From: Aromatoleum evansii
GTDB lineage: Bacteria; Pseudomonadota; Gammaproteobacteria; Burkholderiales; Rhodocyclaceae
Assembly (NCBI RefSeq): GCF_012910805.1
Contig: NZ_WTVK01000014.1
Coordinates: 1 to 64,000, forward strand
Length of the DNA: 64,000 nucleotides
Direction of reading: 5' to 3'
Shown: one piece after another, positions 24,960 to 32,972 of the stretch
Layout of the letters: every line of letters begins with the position of its first letter
Position numbering within the stretch: the first letter of the stretch is position 1
The notes under the pieces: generated by a model
What the model was told of the DNA's origin: nothing
The model's database searches: none
The model's input: the letters and a program-made list of their open reading frames with translations, nothing else
Translations under genes and position numbers: made by a program

Positions 24960-26027
24960 ATGTTCACCCAGCCCATTCCCACGATCCGCCGCGACGGCGA
25001 CGCCGTCGTCATCCTCGACCAGACCCTGCTGCCGCACGCATGCGAGCTGCGCCGCCTCGCCACGCTCGACGAGGTCGCGACCGCGATCCACGCGATGCAG
25101 GTGCGCGGCGCCCCGCTCATCGGTGCGACCGCCGCCTACGGTGTCGCCATCGCCCTCGCCACCGATGCCAGCGACGCCCGCCTCGAGCATGCACTGACCA
25201 CCCTCGCCGCGACCCGCCCGACTGCCGTGAACCTGCACTGGGCGCTCGGCCGGATGCGCGAGCGCCTGCACCCCCTCGTCCCGACCGAACGCCCCGCGGC
25301 TGCCTGGCGCGAGGCCGAGGCGATCCACCGCGACGACGCCGAGATGTGTGCCGCTATCGGCGGACACGGTCTCGCGATCCTCGAACGCCTGGCCGCCGGT
25401 CTCGACCGTCCGCTGCGCGTGATGACCCACTGCAACGCCGGCTGGCTCGCCACCTGCGGCGCCGGTACCGCGCTCGCCCCCGTGTATGCGGCGAAGGCGC
25501 TTGGCCTTGCCGTAGAGGTGTGGGTCAGCGAGACGCGCCCGCGCAACCAGGGGCTGCTCACCGCGTGGGAACTGCGTGAAGCGGGCGTGCCGCTGCGCCT
25601 CATCGCCGACAACGCGGCCGGCATCCTGCTCGCGCGCGGCGAGGTCGACGTCGTCATCACCGGCGCCGACCGCGTCGCAGCCAACGGCGACGCGGCGAAC
25701 AAGGTCGGCACCTACCTGAAGGCGCTCGCCGCGCGCGAGCACGGCGTGCCCTTCTACATCGCCGCACCCTTCTCGACCGTGGATTTCGGTTGCGCCGACG
25801 GCGGCGCGATCCCGATCGAGGACCGCGGCCCGGGCGAAGTGTGCACGGTGCTCGGACTGGACTGCGACGGCGCGGTGAAGACGCTGCGCCTCGCGCCCGA
25901 AACCACCGCCGCGGCCAACCCCGCCTTCGACGTGACGCCCGCCCGCTGCATCACCGGCATCATCACCGAGCGCGGTGTGTGCGCCCCCGGGGGGCTGCGC
26001 GACCTGTATCCGGAAGCGACGCGATGA
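24960..26027 (+). CDS. mtnA: Methylthioribose-1-phosphate isomerase
   Basis: A 355-residue eIF2B-like isomerase that converts 5-methylthioribose-1-phosphate (or 5-deoxyribose-1-phosphate) to the ribulose phosphate. Visible: MQVRGAPLIGATAAYGVA (42-59), the catalytic Cys in MTHCNAGWLATCGAGTALAP, catalytic Asp in ITGADRVAANGD, NKVGTYLKALAA and a C-terminal DVTPARCITGIITERG. It overlaps the class II aldolase gene by four bases (ATGA), so the two enzymes are made together and probably act in sequence. Confidence 0.93.
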   Translation: MFTQPIPTIRRDGDAVVILDQTLLPHACELRRLATLDEVATAIHAMQVRGAPLIGATAAYGVAIALATDASDARLEHALTTLAATRPTAVNLHWALGRMRERLHPLVPTERPAAAWREAEAIHRDDAEMCAAIGGHGLAILERLAAGLDRPLRVMTHCNAGWLATCGAGTALAPVYAAKALGLAVEVWVSETRPRNQGLLTAWELREAGVPLRLIADNAAGILLARGEVDVVITGADRVAANGDAANKVGTYLKALAAREHGVPFYIAAPFSTVDFGCADGGAIPIEDRGPGEVCTVLGLDCDGAVKTLRLAPETTAAANPAFDVTPARCITGIITERGVCAPGGLRDLYPEATR

Positions 26028-26677
26028 GCCTTTCCGTCGAACTGGCGGTACGCGAAAGACTCCTCGCGACCGCGCACGCGATGAGCGCGGCCGGACTCAA
26101 CACCGGCACGGCCGGCAACGTCAGCGTGCGCATCGACGGCGGCATGCTGATCACGCCCAGCGGCATGCCGCCCGTTGCCTGCACGCCGGAGGACATGGTG
26201 ATCGTCACCGCGGACGGCAGCGCCAGCGGGCGCGTCGCGCCGTCGAGCGAATGGCGCTTCCATCACGACCTCTATACGCGACGCCCGGAGGTGGGGGCGA
26301 TCCTGCACGCGCACGCGCCCTTCGCGACCTCGCTCGCATGCCAGCGCATCGAGATCCCGCCCTTCCACTACATGATCGCGCGCTTCGGCGGCAACACCGT
26401 GCGCTGCGCGCGCTACGCGACCTTCGGCACGCAGGCCCTGTCGGACAACATCCTCGCGGCGATGGACGGCCGCTCGGCCTGCCTGATGGCCAACCACGGC
26501 ATGCTCGTGTCCGGGCGCGACCTCGACAATGCGCTCGATCTGGCGATCGAGTTCGAGACGCTGTGCGAGCAGTACTGGCGCACCCGCCAGATCGGCGAGC
26601 CGGTGCTCCTGTCGGACGCGGAGATGGCGGAGGTCGTGGAGCGCTTCCGCTGGTACGGCAAGCCGCGGGCGGGCTGA
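26024..26677 (+). CDS. Class II aldolase (fuculose-phosphate type), likely 5-methylthioribulose-1-phosphate aldolase
   Basis: A 217-residue zinc aldolase: AGLNTGTAGNVSVRI (23-37), TPSGMPP, the catalytic Glu in SSEWRFHHDLY, zinc ligands in ILHAHAPFATSLA, and NHGMLVSGRDL. Alone it could be a fuculose- or ribulose-phosphate aldolase. The overlap with mtnA makes the better reading the DHAP shunt, in which the MtnA product is split to dihydroxyacetone phosphate and (methylthio)acetaldehyde. MtnB, the dehydratase of the classical pathway, belongs to the same fold and is the main alternative. Confidence 0.78.
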   Translation: MSLSVELAVRERLLATAHAMSAAGLNTGTAGNVSVRIDGGMLITPSGMPPVACTPEDMVIVTADGSASGRVAPSSEWRFHHDLYTRRPEVGAILHAHAPFATSLACQRIEIPPFHYMIARFGGNTVRCARYATFGTQALSDNILAAMDGRSACLMANHGMLVSGRDLDNALDLAIEFETLCEQYWRTRQIGEPVLLSDAEMAEVVERFRWYGKPRAG

Positions 26678-26687
26678 CGGAGCCAAT

Positions 26688-26880
26688 CGTAGGGCGGGAG
26701 AAGCGCAGCGCATCCCGCCGATCCAACGGTCGCCGATTTCCCGACCGCCGCTGACACCCGCTCGACGGCTGCATGTCGGGATCCGCCTTCGGCTCCTCCC
26801 GACCTACGGTGACCGGGACGAAGGCGATCCGTGCTGGAGGTGCGAATCGTAGGGCGGGAGGAGCGAAGCGCATCCCGCCG
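26688..26880. repeat. GTAG-type REP pair plus a solo half-element
   Basis: A complete inverted pair (26688-26808, CGTAGGGCGGGAGAAGCGCA ... CTCCTCCCGACCTACGG) and, 39 bases on, a single left half (26848-26880, CGTAGGGCGGGAGGAGCGAA). This is the densest REP group in the window and fills most of the 325-bp gap between the aldolase gene and the dehydrogenase genes; I see no gene in the gap. Confidence 0.78.
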
Positions 26881-26950
26881 ATCCACCCGCCCGAAATTTG
26901 CCGACCTCGGCACGAGCCCCGACACATCGCGGACTGGCGAAGGACATCAG

Positions 26951-26997
26951 CACCTGCGGCGCAGGGCAGAAAAGCGAAGCGCCTTCCGCCGCAGGTG
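26951..26997. repeat. Large hairpin containing a short REP half-element
   Basis: CACCTGCGGC at the left and GCCGCAGGTG at the right form a perfect 10-bp stem enclosing GGGCAGAAAAGCGAAGCGCC, a near copy of 16790-16819. It sits six bases past the stop of the dehydrogenase gene at 27003 and may act as its transcript end, though no T-run is present. Confidence 0.6.
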
Positions 26998-27002
26998 AAT
27001 CG

Positions 27003-27884
27003 TCACGCATCGCCGCGCCCGGATGCGCGCTCCAGCACGCGGATCAGGCTGGACGTGTCGCTATGCGCCCCGCCCTGCGCCATCAGCGCGTTGAGCTGCT
27101 GCCCCACCTGCGCCGCGATCGGCAGCGGAGCGCCGAGGCGCGCCGCCTCGTCCATCAGGATGCCGAAGTCCTTGTGATGCAGGCGCGCCTCGATGCCGGC
27201 GGCGAAATCCCGCCGGATCATGCGGTCACCCATCACGTCGAGCATGCGCGACGCCGCGGAGCCGCCCATCAGTGCCTCGCGCACCTTCGCCGGATCGACG
27301 CCGTGAGCCTTGGCGAGCAGCATGGCCTCGGCGCAGGCCTGGATCGCCGCGACCATCACCATCTGGTTGCACGCCTTGGCGACCTCGCCGGCACCGTTGC
27401 CGCCGACATGCACGATCGCGCGGGAGAAGGTTGCGAGCAGCGGGCGTACGCGCTCGAGCACCGCCGCGTCGCCACCGACCATCATCGCCACCGTCCCCGC
27501 CTCCGCGGCGACCGATCCGCCCGACACCGGCGCATCGAGCATCGCCGCGCCGCGCGCAGCCAGCGCGGCGGCGATGCGGCGCGTCGTGCCCGGCGCGATC
27601 GTGCTCATGTCCACATGCACCCAGCCCGGCCGCGCGCCCTCGACGAAACCGCCCTCGCCCAGCGCGACGCGCTCGACGTCCTCGCTGGTGGTGATGATCG
27701 TGAACGCGACATCCGTCGCCGCGGCGAGCTCGGCCGGCGTCGCATGCACGACCGCGCCGGTCCCGGCGAAGGGCGCGACGCTTTCCGGACGCCGCGCCCA
27801 CAGGTGCAGGCGATGGCCGGCGCGCTGCAGGTGCTGCGCCATCGGGCGCCCCATCGCGCCCAGGCCGACGAAACCGACCTCCAT
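27003..27884 (-). CDS. NAD(P)-dependent beta-hydroxyacid dehydrogenase (GarR/GlxR family), copy 1
   Basis: A 293-residue enzyme with the N-terminal Rossmann motif GFVGLGAMGRPMAQHL, substrate loop DAPVSGGSVAAEAGT and the catalytic Lys in GAGEVAKACNQMV. Family members reduce tartronate semialdehyde (GarR/GlxR) or oxidise 3-hydroxyisobutyrate and similar acids. The ATG at 27884 shares one base with the stop of the neighbouring paralogue (TGATG), so the two are co-translated. The exact substrate is not evident. Confidence 0.85.
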   Translation of the reverse strand: MEVGFVGLGAMGRPMAQHLQRAGHRLHLWARRPESVAPFAGTGAVVHATPAELAAATDVAFTIITTSEDVERVALGEGGFVEGARPGWVHVDMSTIAPGTTRRIAAALAARGAAMLDAPVSGGSVAAEAGTVAMMVGGDAAVLERVRPLLATFSRAIVHVGGNGAGEVAKACNQMVMVAAIQACAEAMLLAKAHGVDPAKVREALMGGSAASRMLDVMGDRMIRRDFAAGIEARLHHKDFGILMDEAARLGAPLPIAAQVGQQLNALMAQGGAHSDTSSLIRVLERASGRGDA

Positions 27885-28768
27885 CAGTCCTGCCCCTCCC
27901 CGCCGCTCATGCGCTCGAGGAGCTTCAGCATCGCGATCGAGTCGTTCTCGCCCAGGCCGCTGCCGACCATCGCGTTGAGCATCTGCGCGGTCGCGGCGGA
28001 GGTCGGCAGCGCGAGGCCGAGGCGATGCGCCTCTTCCATCACGATGCGCAGGTCCTTCTGGTGCATCCACGCCTTGAAGCCGGGCTTGAAGTTGCGGTCG
28101 AGCATGCGCTGGCCGTGGTTCTCCAGCACGCGCGAATAGGCGAAGCCGCCGAGCAGCGCCTCGCGCACCTTCGCCGCATCCACGCCGCTCTTCTGCGCGA
28201 AGTTCATCGCCTCGGCCACGGCCGCGACGCCGACGCCGGTGAGGATCTGGTTGCACGCCTTGGCGACCTGGCCGGCGCCGCTCGCGCCGATCAGCGACAC
28301 GGTCTTGCCCATCGCCTCGAACACGGGCTTCACGCGCTCGAACGCGGCCGCGTCGCCCCCGACCATGATCGTGAGGGTCGCGTTGATCGCGCCGATCTCG
28401 CCGCCCGACACCGGCGCGTCCAGCATCTCGATGCCGCGCGCCTTGAGCTTCGCGGCGATGGCCTGGGCCGCGGCCGGGGCGATGGTGCTCATGTCGACGA
28501 AGATCAGGCCGGGACGGGCGCCGTCCGCGACACCTTGCGGGCCGAGCGCGACCTGCTCGACGTCGGGCGCATCCGCGACCATGCTGATGACGACCTCGGC
28601 GCGCGAGGCGAGTTCCGCCGCGCTCGCGCAATCGCCCGCGCCCGCGTCGAGCAAGGGCTGCATCGACTCGCGCCGGCGGCTCCACACATGCACCTTGTGC
28701 CCGGCCTTCATCAGGTTCAGCGCCATCGGGCGCCCCATCAGGCCGAGGCCGATGAATCCGACTTCCAT
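27884..28768 (-). CDS. NAD(P)-dependent beta-hydroxyacid dehydrogenase (GarR/GlxR family), copy 2
   Basis: A 294-residue paralogue of the preceding product: GFIGLGLMGRPMALNL, DAPVSGGEIGAINATLTIM, and GAGQVAKACNQIL with the catalytic Lys. It looks closer to 2-hydroxy-3-oxopropionate (tartronate semialdehyde) reductases, judging by the GGEIGAINATLTIMVGG region. First gene of the two-gene operon, divergent from ybiB with about 50 bases between starts. The ATG at 28768 begins exactly at the Rossmann strand. Confidence 0.86.
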   Translation of the reverse strand: MEVGFIGLGLMGRPMALNLMKAGHKVHVWSRRRESMQPLLDAGAGDCASAAELASRAEVVISMVADAPDVEQVALGPQGVADGARPGLIFVDMSTIAPAAAQAIAAKLKARGIEMLDAPVSGGEIGAINATLTIMVGGDAAAFERVKPVFEAMGKTVSLIGASGAGQVAKACNQILTGVGVAAVAEAMNFAQKSGVDAAKVREALLGGFAYSRVLENHGQRMLDRNFKPGFKAWMHQKDLRIVMEEAHRLGLALPTSAATAQMLNAMVGSGLGENDSIAMLKLLERMSGGEGQD

Positions 28769-28817
28769 TTCGATTCTCCTGTGGCTGGAACGCGCATGGC
28801 GACGCATAATCTTCGCC

Positions 28818-29738
28818 ATGACCTACGCCCCCATCATCAAGGAAATCGGCCGTGGCGCCAAGGGCGCGCGCGACCTCGACCCCGCGCAAGCGGAGCAGCT
28901 GTTCGGCGACATGCTGGACGGCAAGGTGCCGGAGCTGGAGCTCGGCGCGATCGTCGTGTCGCTGCGCATCAAGAGCGAGTCGCGCGACGAGCTGCTGGGC
29001 TTCAAGCGCGCGATGGATGCCCGCTGCGCTCAAGTCGCGGTGCCGCCGGGCCCGCGCTGCGTGATCCTGCCGACCTACAACGGCGCGCGCCGCCAGGCCA
29101 ACCTGATGCCGCTCGTCGCGCTGCTGCTCGCGCGCGAAGGGGTGCCGGTGCTGATCCAGGGGCGGCACGATTTCGAGTCGCGCGTGAGTCCGTTCGAACT
29201 GCTTGCGGCGCTCGGCATCCATCCCGCGCTCGGTGTCGGCGACGCGCACCGCGAGCTCGCCGAGAAGCGCATCGCCTGCCTGCGCCTCGACGAGCTGCTA
29301 CCGGGGCTCGATGCCCTGTTGAGCCTGCGCCTGCGCCTGGGCGTGCGCGGCAGCGGCCACACGATGGCGAAGCTCGTGGACCCGTGCATCGGTCGCAGCG
29401 TGCGGGTGGTCGCGGTGACGCATCCGGAGTATCTCGAACGCATGCACGAGTTCCTCGTCGTGGATGGCGGGCGGGCGATGCTGATGCGCGGCACGGAAGG
29501 CGAGGCCTACGCGAACCCGCGCCGGCGACCGGCGATGCAGGCGTTCCGCGATGGCGTCGCGGAGCTCGCCTGGCCCGCGGAGGAAGGCGGCGCGCCGCCG
29601 CTGGATGGGCTGCCGGACGCGCCCGGCGTGGAGGAGAACGCGGCGCTGATCCGCGCGATGCTTGCGGGCAAGGTGCCGATTCCACAACCGGTGCTCGACC
29701 AGGCCGCGCTGCTGGTGCGGCTTGCAACCGAGGCCTGA
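28818..29738 (+). CDS. ybiB: YbiB/TrpD2 family DNA-binding protein
   Basis: A 306-residue protein with the anthranilate phosphoribosyltransferase fold but not the enzyme motifs: the usual glycine-rich PRPP loop is replaced, reading YNGARRQANLMPLVALLLAREGVPVLIQG. YbiB homologues bind nucleic acids and are not needed for tryptophan synthesis. It begins IIKEIGRGAKGARDLDPAQAEQLFGDMLDG, the standard family N-terminus. Followed by two different intergenic repeats. Confidence 0.82.
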   Translation: MTYAPIIKEIGRGAKGARDLDPAQAEQLFGDMLDGKVPELELGAIVVSLRIKSESRDELLGFKRAMDARCAQVAVPPGPRCVILPTYNGARRQANLMPLVALLLAREGVPVLIQGRHDFESRVSPFELLAALGIHPALGVGDAHRELAEKRIACLRLDELLPGLDALLSLRLRLGVRGSGHTMAKLVDPCIGRSVRVVAVTHPEYLERMHEFLVVDGGRAMLMRGTEGEAYANPRRRPAMQAFRDGVAELAWPAEEGGAPPLDGLPDAPGVEENAALIRAMLAGKVPIPQPVLDQAALLVRLATEA

Positions 29739-29774
29739 ACGCTGCGCTCTCGTGACGCGAGGGGCCGGTATCCT

Positions 29775-29847
29775 GTGGGAGCGGCTTCAGCCGCGAATGG
29801 CCGCGTTACATACAAGACCACCGATTCGCGGCTGAAGCCGCTCCCAC
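29775..29847. repeat. Intergenic palindrome, GTGGGAGCGGCTTCAGCCGCGAA family (copy 1)
   Basis: GTGGGAGCGGCTTCAGCCGC and its complement GCGGCTGAAGCCGCTCCCAC form inverted arms around about 30 variable bases. A second copy lies at 37366-37435. The same short palindrome is well known from pseudomonad intergenic DNA. Confidence 0.8.
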
Positions 29848-29875
29848 CTGAAGCGGAGCGTGGCCAAGAGTCCTA

Positions 29876-29958
29876 CGCCCGGCAGGAGAGACTTCAACCG
29901 CGGCGAAAGCTCAGGGAGGGGAAACTCCCGCCGTAGCTAAAGCCTCTCCTGCCGGGCG
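29876..29958. repeat. Intergenic palindrome, CGCCCGGCAGGAGAG family
   Basis: Perfect 15-base arms CGCCCGGCAGGAGAG and CTCTCCTGCCGGGCG enclose about 53 bases that contain a smaller stem (GGGAG/CTCCC). Only one copy was noticed in the window. It lies between ybiB and the convergent pirin gene and could be a bidirectional transcript end. Confidence 0.7.
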
Positions 29959-29982
29959 CAGGACAGGCGGCGCGGCTCGGGG

Positions 29983-30876
29983 TCAGCCGGAGATCGGCGC
30001 GAAACGCCCGTCGCGGTAATCAGCCAGCGCCTGGTGGATCTCGGCCTGCGTGTTCATCACGAAGGGACCGTACTGCGCAATCGGCTCGCCGAGAGGTTGC
30101 CCGGCGATCAGCAGCACGCGCGTCGGCGCCGCGCCCGCCTCGATCACGACCCCATCCGCGGCGGCATCGTTGGCGAGGATCGCCATGCGCTGCACCGCGA
30201 CCTGCGTGCCGGCGACCGTGACCTCGCCGCGATACACGTAGATGAAGGCGTTGTGCCCGGCCGGCAGGGGCTGCGCGAAGCGGGCGCCGGCCGGCAGGTG
30301 GATGTCGAGGTAGAGCGGCGCGGTCGCGTCACGCGTCACCGCCCCCGCGACGCCATGGCTCTCGCCGGCGATCACGGTCACCGCGGCACCGGTCTCGGTC
30401 GTGAAGGTCGGCAGTTCGCCCGCGGCGAAGTCCCGGTACCACGGCGCGCACATCTTGTCGCGGCCGGGCAGGTTCAGCCACAGCTGGAAGCCTTCCATGA
30501 CGCCCTCTTCCTGCTCGGGCAGCTCGGAGTGGATCACGCCGCTGCCGGCGGTCATCCACTGCACGCCGCCGTTCTCGAGCAGGCCTTCGTGGCCCGCGCT
30601 GTCGCGATGGCGCATGCGGCCGGCGATCATGTAGGTGACGGTCTCGAAGCCGCGGTGCGGGTGGTCCGGAAAACCGGCGATGTAATCGCCCGGATCGTTG
30701 CTGCCGAATGCATCGAGCATCAGGAAGGGGTCGAGGCGGCGCTGCAGCGGCTGGGTCAGCACGCGAGTGAGCTTCACGCCCGCGCCATCGGAGGTGGCCT
30801 GCCCGGCCACGAGGCGCTCGACGCCGCGCGAGCGGCTGACTTCTTCACTCTTGCGTTGCTGTTTCGTGTCGGACAT
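29983..30876 (-). CDS. Pirin family protein (bicupin, quercetinase-like)
   Basis: A 297-residue two-cupin protein. Metal ligands of the pirin N-terminal cupin are visible as PDHPHRGFETVTY (His72, His74) and GSGVIHSE (His116, Glu118). Pirins include iron-dependent quercetin dioxygenases and redox-sensing cofactors; the substrate cannot be predicted. It follows the azoreductase gene on the same strand (104-bp gap), and pirin/azoreductase pairs would fit a response to quinones or electrophiles. The C-terminal RDGRFAPISG ending is typical. Confidence 0.88.
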   Translation of the reverse strand: MSDTKQQRKSEEVSRSRGVERLVAGQATSDGAGVKLTRVLTQPLQRRLDPFLMLDAFGSNDPGDYIAGFPDHPHRGFETVTYMIAGRMRHRDSAGHEGLLENGGVQWMTAGSGVIHSELPEQEEGVMEGFQLWLNLPGRDKMCAPWYRDFAAGELPTFTTETGAAVTVIAGESHGVAGAVTRDATAPLYLDIHLPAGARFAQPLPAGHNAFIYVYRGEVTVAGTQVAVQRMAILANDAAADGVVIEAGAAPTRVLLIAGQPLGEPIAQYGPFVMNTQAEIHQALADYRDGRFAPISG

Positions 30877-30980
30877 GGTCTGGTTCTCCTGTCGGGGTCA
30901 GGGGGGGCTCTCTGTATTTGTTTCTTGCCCGGCACCGGATCTATGCGTCCGGCGTCCGGGAGTGCGAGGCAGCGAGACAC

Positions 30981-31580
30981 TTACGCGAAAGCCGCCTCGA
31001 TGTCGCGTTGGGCGTCGGCGAAGGCCTGTTGTTCCGCTTCCGGCCCCATCGCCAGGCCTTCGGCGAAGACGAAGCTGATGTCGGTCATGCCGAGGAAGCC
31101 GAGCACGGTCTTCAGGTACGGCACCTGGGAGTCGCCCTCGGTGCCGCGATACTTGCCGCCGCGCGCAAACGCGATGTACACCTTCTTGCCCTTCAGCAGG
31201 CCTTCCGGGCCGTTCGCGGTGTACCGGAAGGTCACATTGGCGCGGGCGATCGCATCGATCCAGTTCTTGAGCTGTGCCGGCACGCCGAAGTTGTACATCG
31301 GCACGCCCAGCACGACGGCGTCGGCAGCCTGGATCTCGGCGATCAGCGCGTCATCGAGCGCGACGCGGGCGGCCTGTTCGGACGTGCGCTGCTCGGCGGG
31401 CGTGAAGAGTGCACCCAGCGCGGCTTCATCGAGGATGGGATGGGGGGTGCTGGAGAGATCGCAGACGACGAGGCTGGCACCGGGGTTCGCGGCGCGCAGG
31501 CGCTCGACGATGCTGTTGGCAACGCGGGTGGAAGCGGAAGCAGCGGCACGGGCGCTGGAATTGACTTGCAGGATGTTCAT
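30981..31580 (-). CDS. azoR: FMN-dependent NADH-azoreductase
   Basis: A 199-residue flavodoxin-fold enzyme with N-terminal LQVNSSAR, the flavin site [19 protein letters not shown] (about residues 96-114) and FARGGKYRG. AzoR proteins reduce azo dyes and, more likely in nature, quinones by two electrons, protecting against thiol stress. ATG 31580 matches the usual start. Probably co-transcribed with the pirin gene downstream. Confidence 0.92.
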   Translation of the reverse strand: MNILQVNSSARAAASASTRVANSIVERLRAANPGASLVVCDLSSTPHPILDEAALGALFTPAEQRTSEQAARVALDDALIAEIQAADAVVLGVPMYNFGVPAQLKNWIDAIARANVTFRYTANGPEGLLKGKKVYIAFARGGKYRGTEGDSQVPYLKTVLGFLGMTDISFVFAEGLAMGPEAEQQAFADAQRDIEAAFA

Positions 31581-31809
31581 TCGTTGCTCCATCGAAGTGG
31601 TTTGTCGATGGGGCAACTTTAGGGGAAGCATTGTTGCGGAAAAACCAGAACATTTGCACTTCACTGTTGCCAGATCCGCACTCACCCGCGCCACCGGGGA
31701 TTGCGCGCCCGCCCCTTGCGGTCGCAATCGCGACTGAACTTTTCACCGGCGCCGGGGACGAATGCGCCGGACTGACCTACAATCGCGCCTCATTCACCCG
31801 TCTTCGCCC

Positions 31810-32316
31810 ATGATGAATTCATCCGCACCGTCCTCCCGCGTCCTCTTCCTTGGACTGTTCGCCGCCTGCGTGGCCCTGCTCGGCTTCGGCCTGTACCTGC
31901 AGCACGTCGTCGGCCTCGAGCCGTGCCCGATGTGCATCATGCAGCGCTATGCCTTCATCGCCATCGCGCTTTTCGCGCTCGTGGCAGGTCTGCACAATCC
32001 GGGCCGCAGCGGCACGCGCGCCTATTCGGGGCTGATCCTCGTCGCCGCGCTTGCGGGAGCGGGCGTGGCGGCGCGCCAGACCTGGATGCAGATCTATCCG
32101 CCGGAAGTGGCCGAATGCGGGCCTGACCTGGAATTCATGCTCGGCAGCTTCCCGCTCGCGGACGCGCTGCCGATGATCTTCCAGGGCGCGGGCGATTGCT
32201 CCAAGGTGGACTGGAGCTTCCTGGGACTTTCGATCGCAAACTGGTCGCTGGCGATGCTGACGCTGGTCGCGATCGGGGCGATCACGCTGATCGTGCGCGG
32301 GAAGGGGCGCGGCTGA
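31810..32316 (+). CDS. dsbB: DsbB disulphide bond formation protein
   Basis: A 168-residue inner-membrane quinone reductase that re-oxidises DsbA. Four membrane helices are evident, and both redox pairs are present: Cys39-Cys42 (EPCPMCIMQRY) and Cys103/Cys130 (AECGPDLEFM ... GAGDCSKVDW). The arginine-containing MQRYAF after the first pair is the family's quinone-site region. The ATG-ATG at 31810 offers two adjacent starts. Isolated gene, convergent with the PilZ gene. Confidence 0.93.
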   Translation: MMNSSAPSSRVLFLGLFAACVALLGFGLYLQHVVGLEPCPMCIMQRYAFIAIALFALVAGLHNPGRSGTRAYSGLILVAALAGAGVAARQTWMQIYPPEVAECGPDLEFMLGSFPLADALPMIFQGAGDCSKVDWSFLGLSIANWSLAMLTLVAIGAITLIVRGKGRG

Positions 32317-32337
32317 TAACCTGAAGACTGCGGCGCG

Positions 32338-32649
32338 TCAGCCGACGACGCGCACGGTCGTGCCGCCGATCTCGTACATGCCCTGCCCCAGCGCGTGGCA
32401 GCGCTTGACCTCCAGCCGCGTGACGAGCGGCGGACGGGCGACGGAGCCGTTTCCGGGCACCGAGACCATCACCTCCAGCACCTCGGCCTGCCCGGGCACG
32501 TAGGGCGCGCGCAGCGTCATCCCGCCGACGCCGATTTCGACGCATTCGCCATGGATGGTCTCGCCCGTCTTCAGGCGGATCGCCGCCGGACAGCCGAGCG
32601 GGATGCGGCGGTCGAGCCGCCGTTCAACGTGGGATGCGCGATCGTTCAT
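32338..32649 (-). CDS. PilZ-domain protein
   Basis: A 103-residue single-domain protein. The RxxxR part of the c-di-GMP site is RRLDRR (11-16) and the second motif reads VEIGVGGMTLRA in place of the usual D/N-x-S-x-x-G, so the Ser is replaced by Gly; binding of c-di-GMP is therefore uncertain. Single PilZ proteins often regulate pili or motility, and a type IV pilin is encoded in this window, but the link is only suggestive. Confidence 0.78.
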   Translation of the reverse strand: MNDRASHVERRLDRRIPLGCPAAIRLKTGETIHGECVEIGVGGMTLRAPYVPGQAEVLEVMVSVPGNGSVARPPLVTRLEVKRCHALGQGMYEIGGTTVRVVG

Positions 32650-32747
32650 GGGCCGGACTGGCTTCCGCTTCGATGACAGCCCGATTGTAGCCTTCCACCG
32701 TCATCCGCGCCGCATCCTTTCACGGCCCATCCCGGATATGCCGAAGA

Positions 32748-32972
32748 TCAGCGGCAGCTGCCGCCGTCCGGCACCCCCGCCTTGCGCAGGAAGATCTCCA
32801 GCGGGCAGAAGCGCGTGAAGCCGCTCTGGAACAGGTTCGCGCCGACGAAGGCGGTGAACCACAGAAAGTTCTTGCTCACGAACAGCGGCGAGCCCTCGAC
32901 GCCCAGCGCGAGCGAGATCAGCACGAAGGCGCCGGCGAAGATGCGGACGAACTGGTTGACGGTCAGGGTCAT
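32748..32972 (-). CDS. DUF2892 (YgaP-like) inner-membrane protein
   Basis: A 74-residue protein with two membrane helices and the family pattern NQFVRIFAGAFVLISLALG and GANLFQSGFTRFCPLEIFLRKAGV (the FTxFCPLxxxLxxxG signature). The same domain forms the membrane part of the rhodanese YgaP and is often found in sulphide-responsive operons. It overlaps the RND permease gene by four bases, so it is part of that operon. Confidence 0.85.
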   Translation of the reverse strand: MTLTVNQFVRIFAGAFVLISLALGVEGSPLFVSKNFLWFTAFVGANLFQSGFTRFCPLEIFLRKAGVPDGGSCR

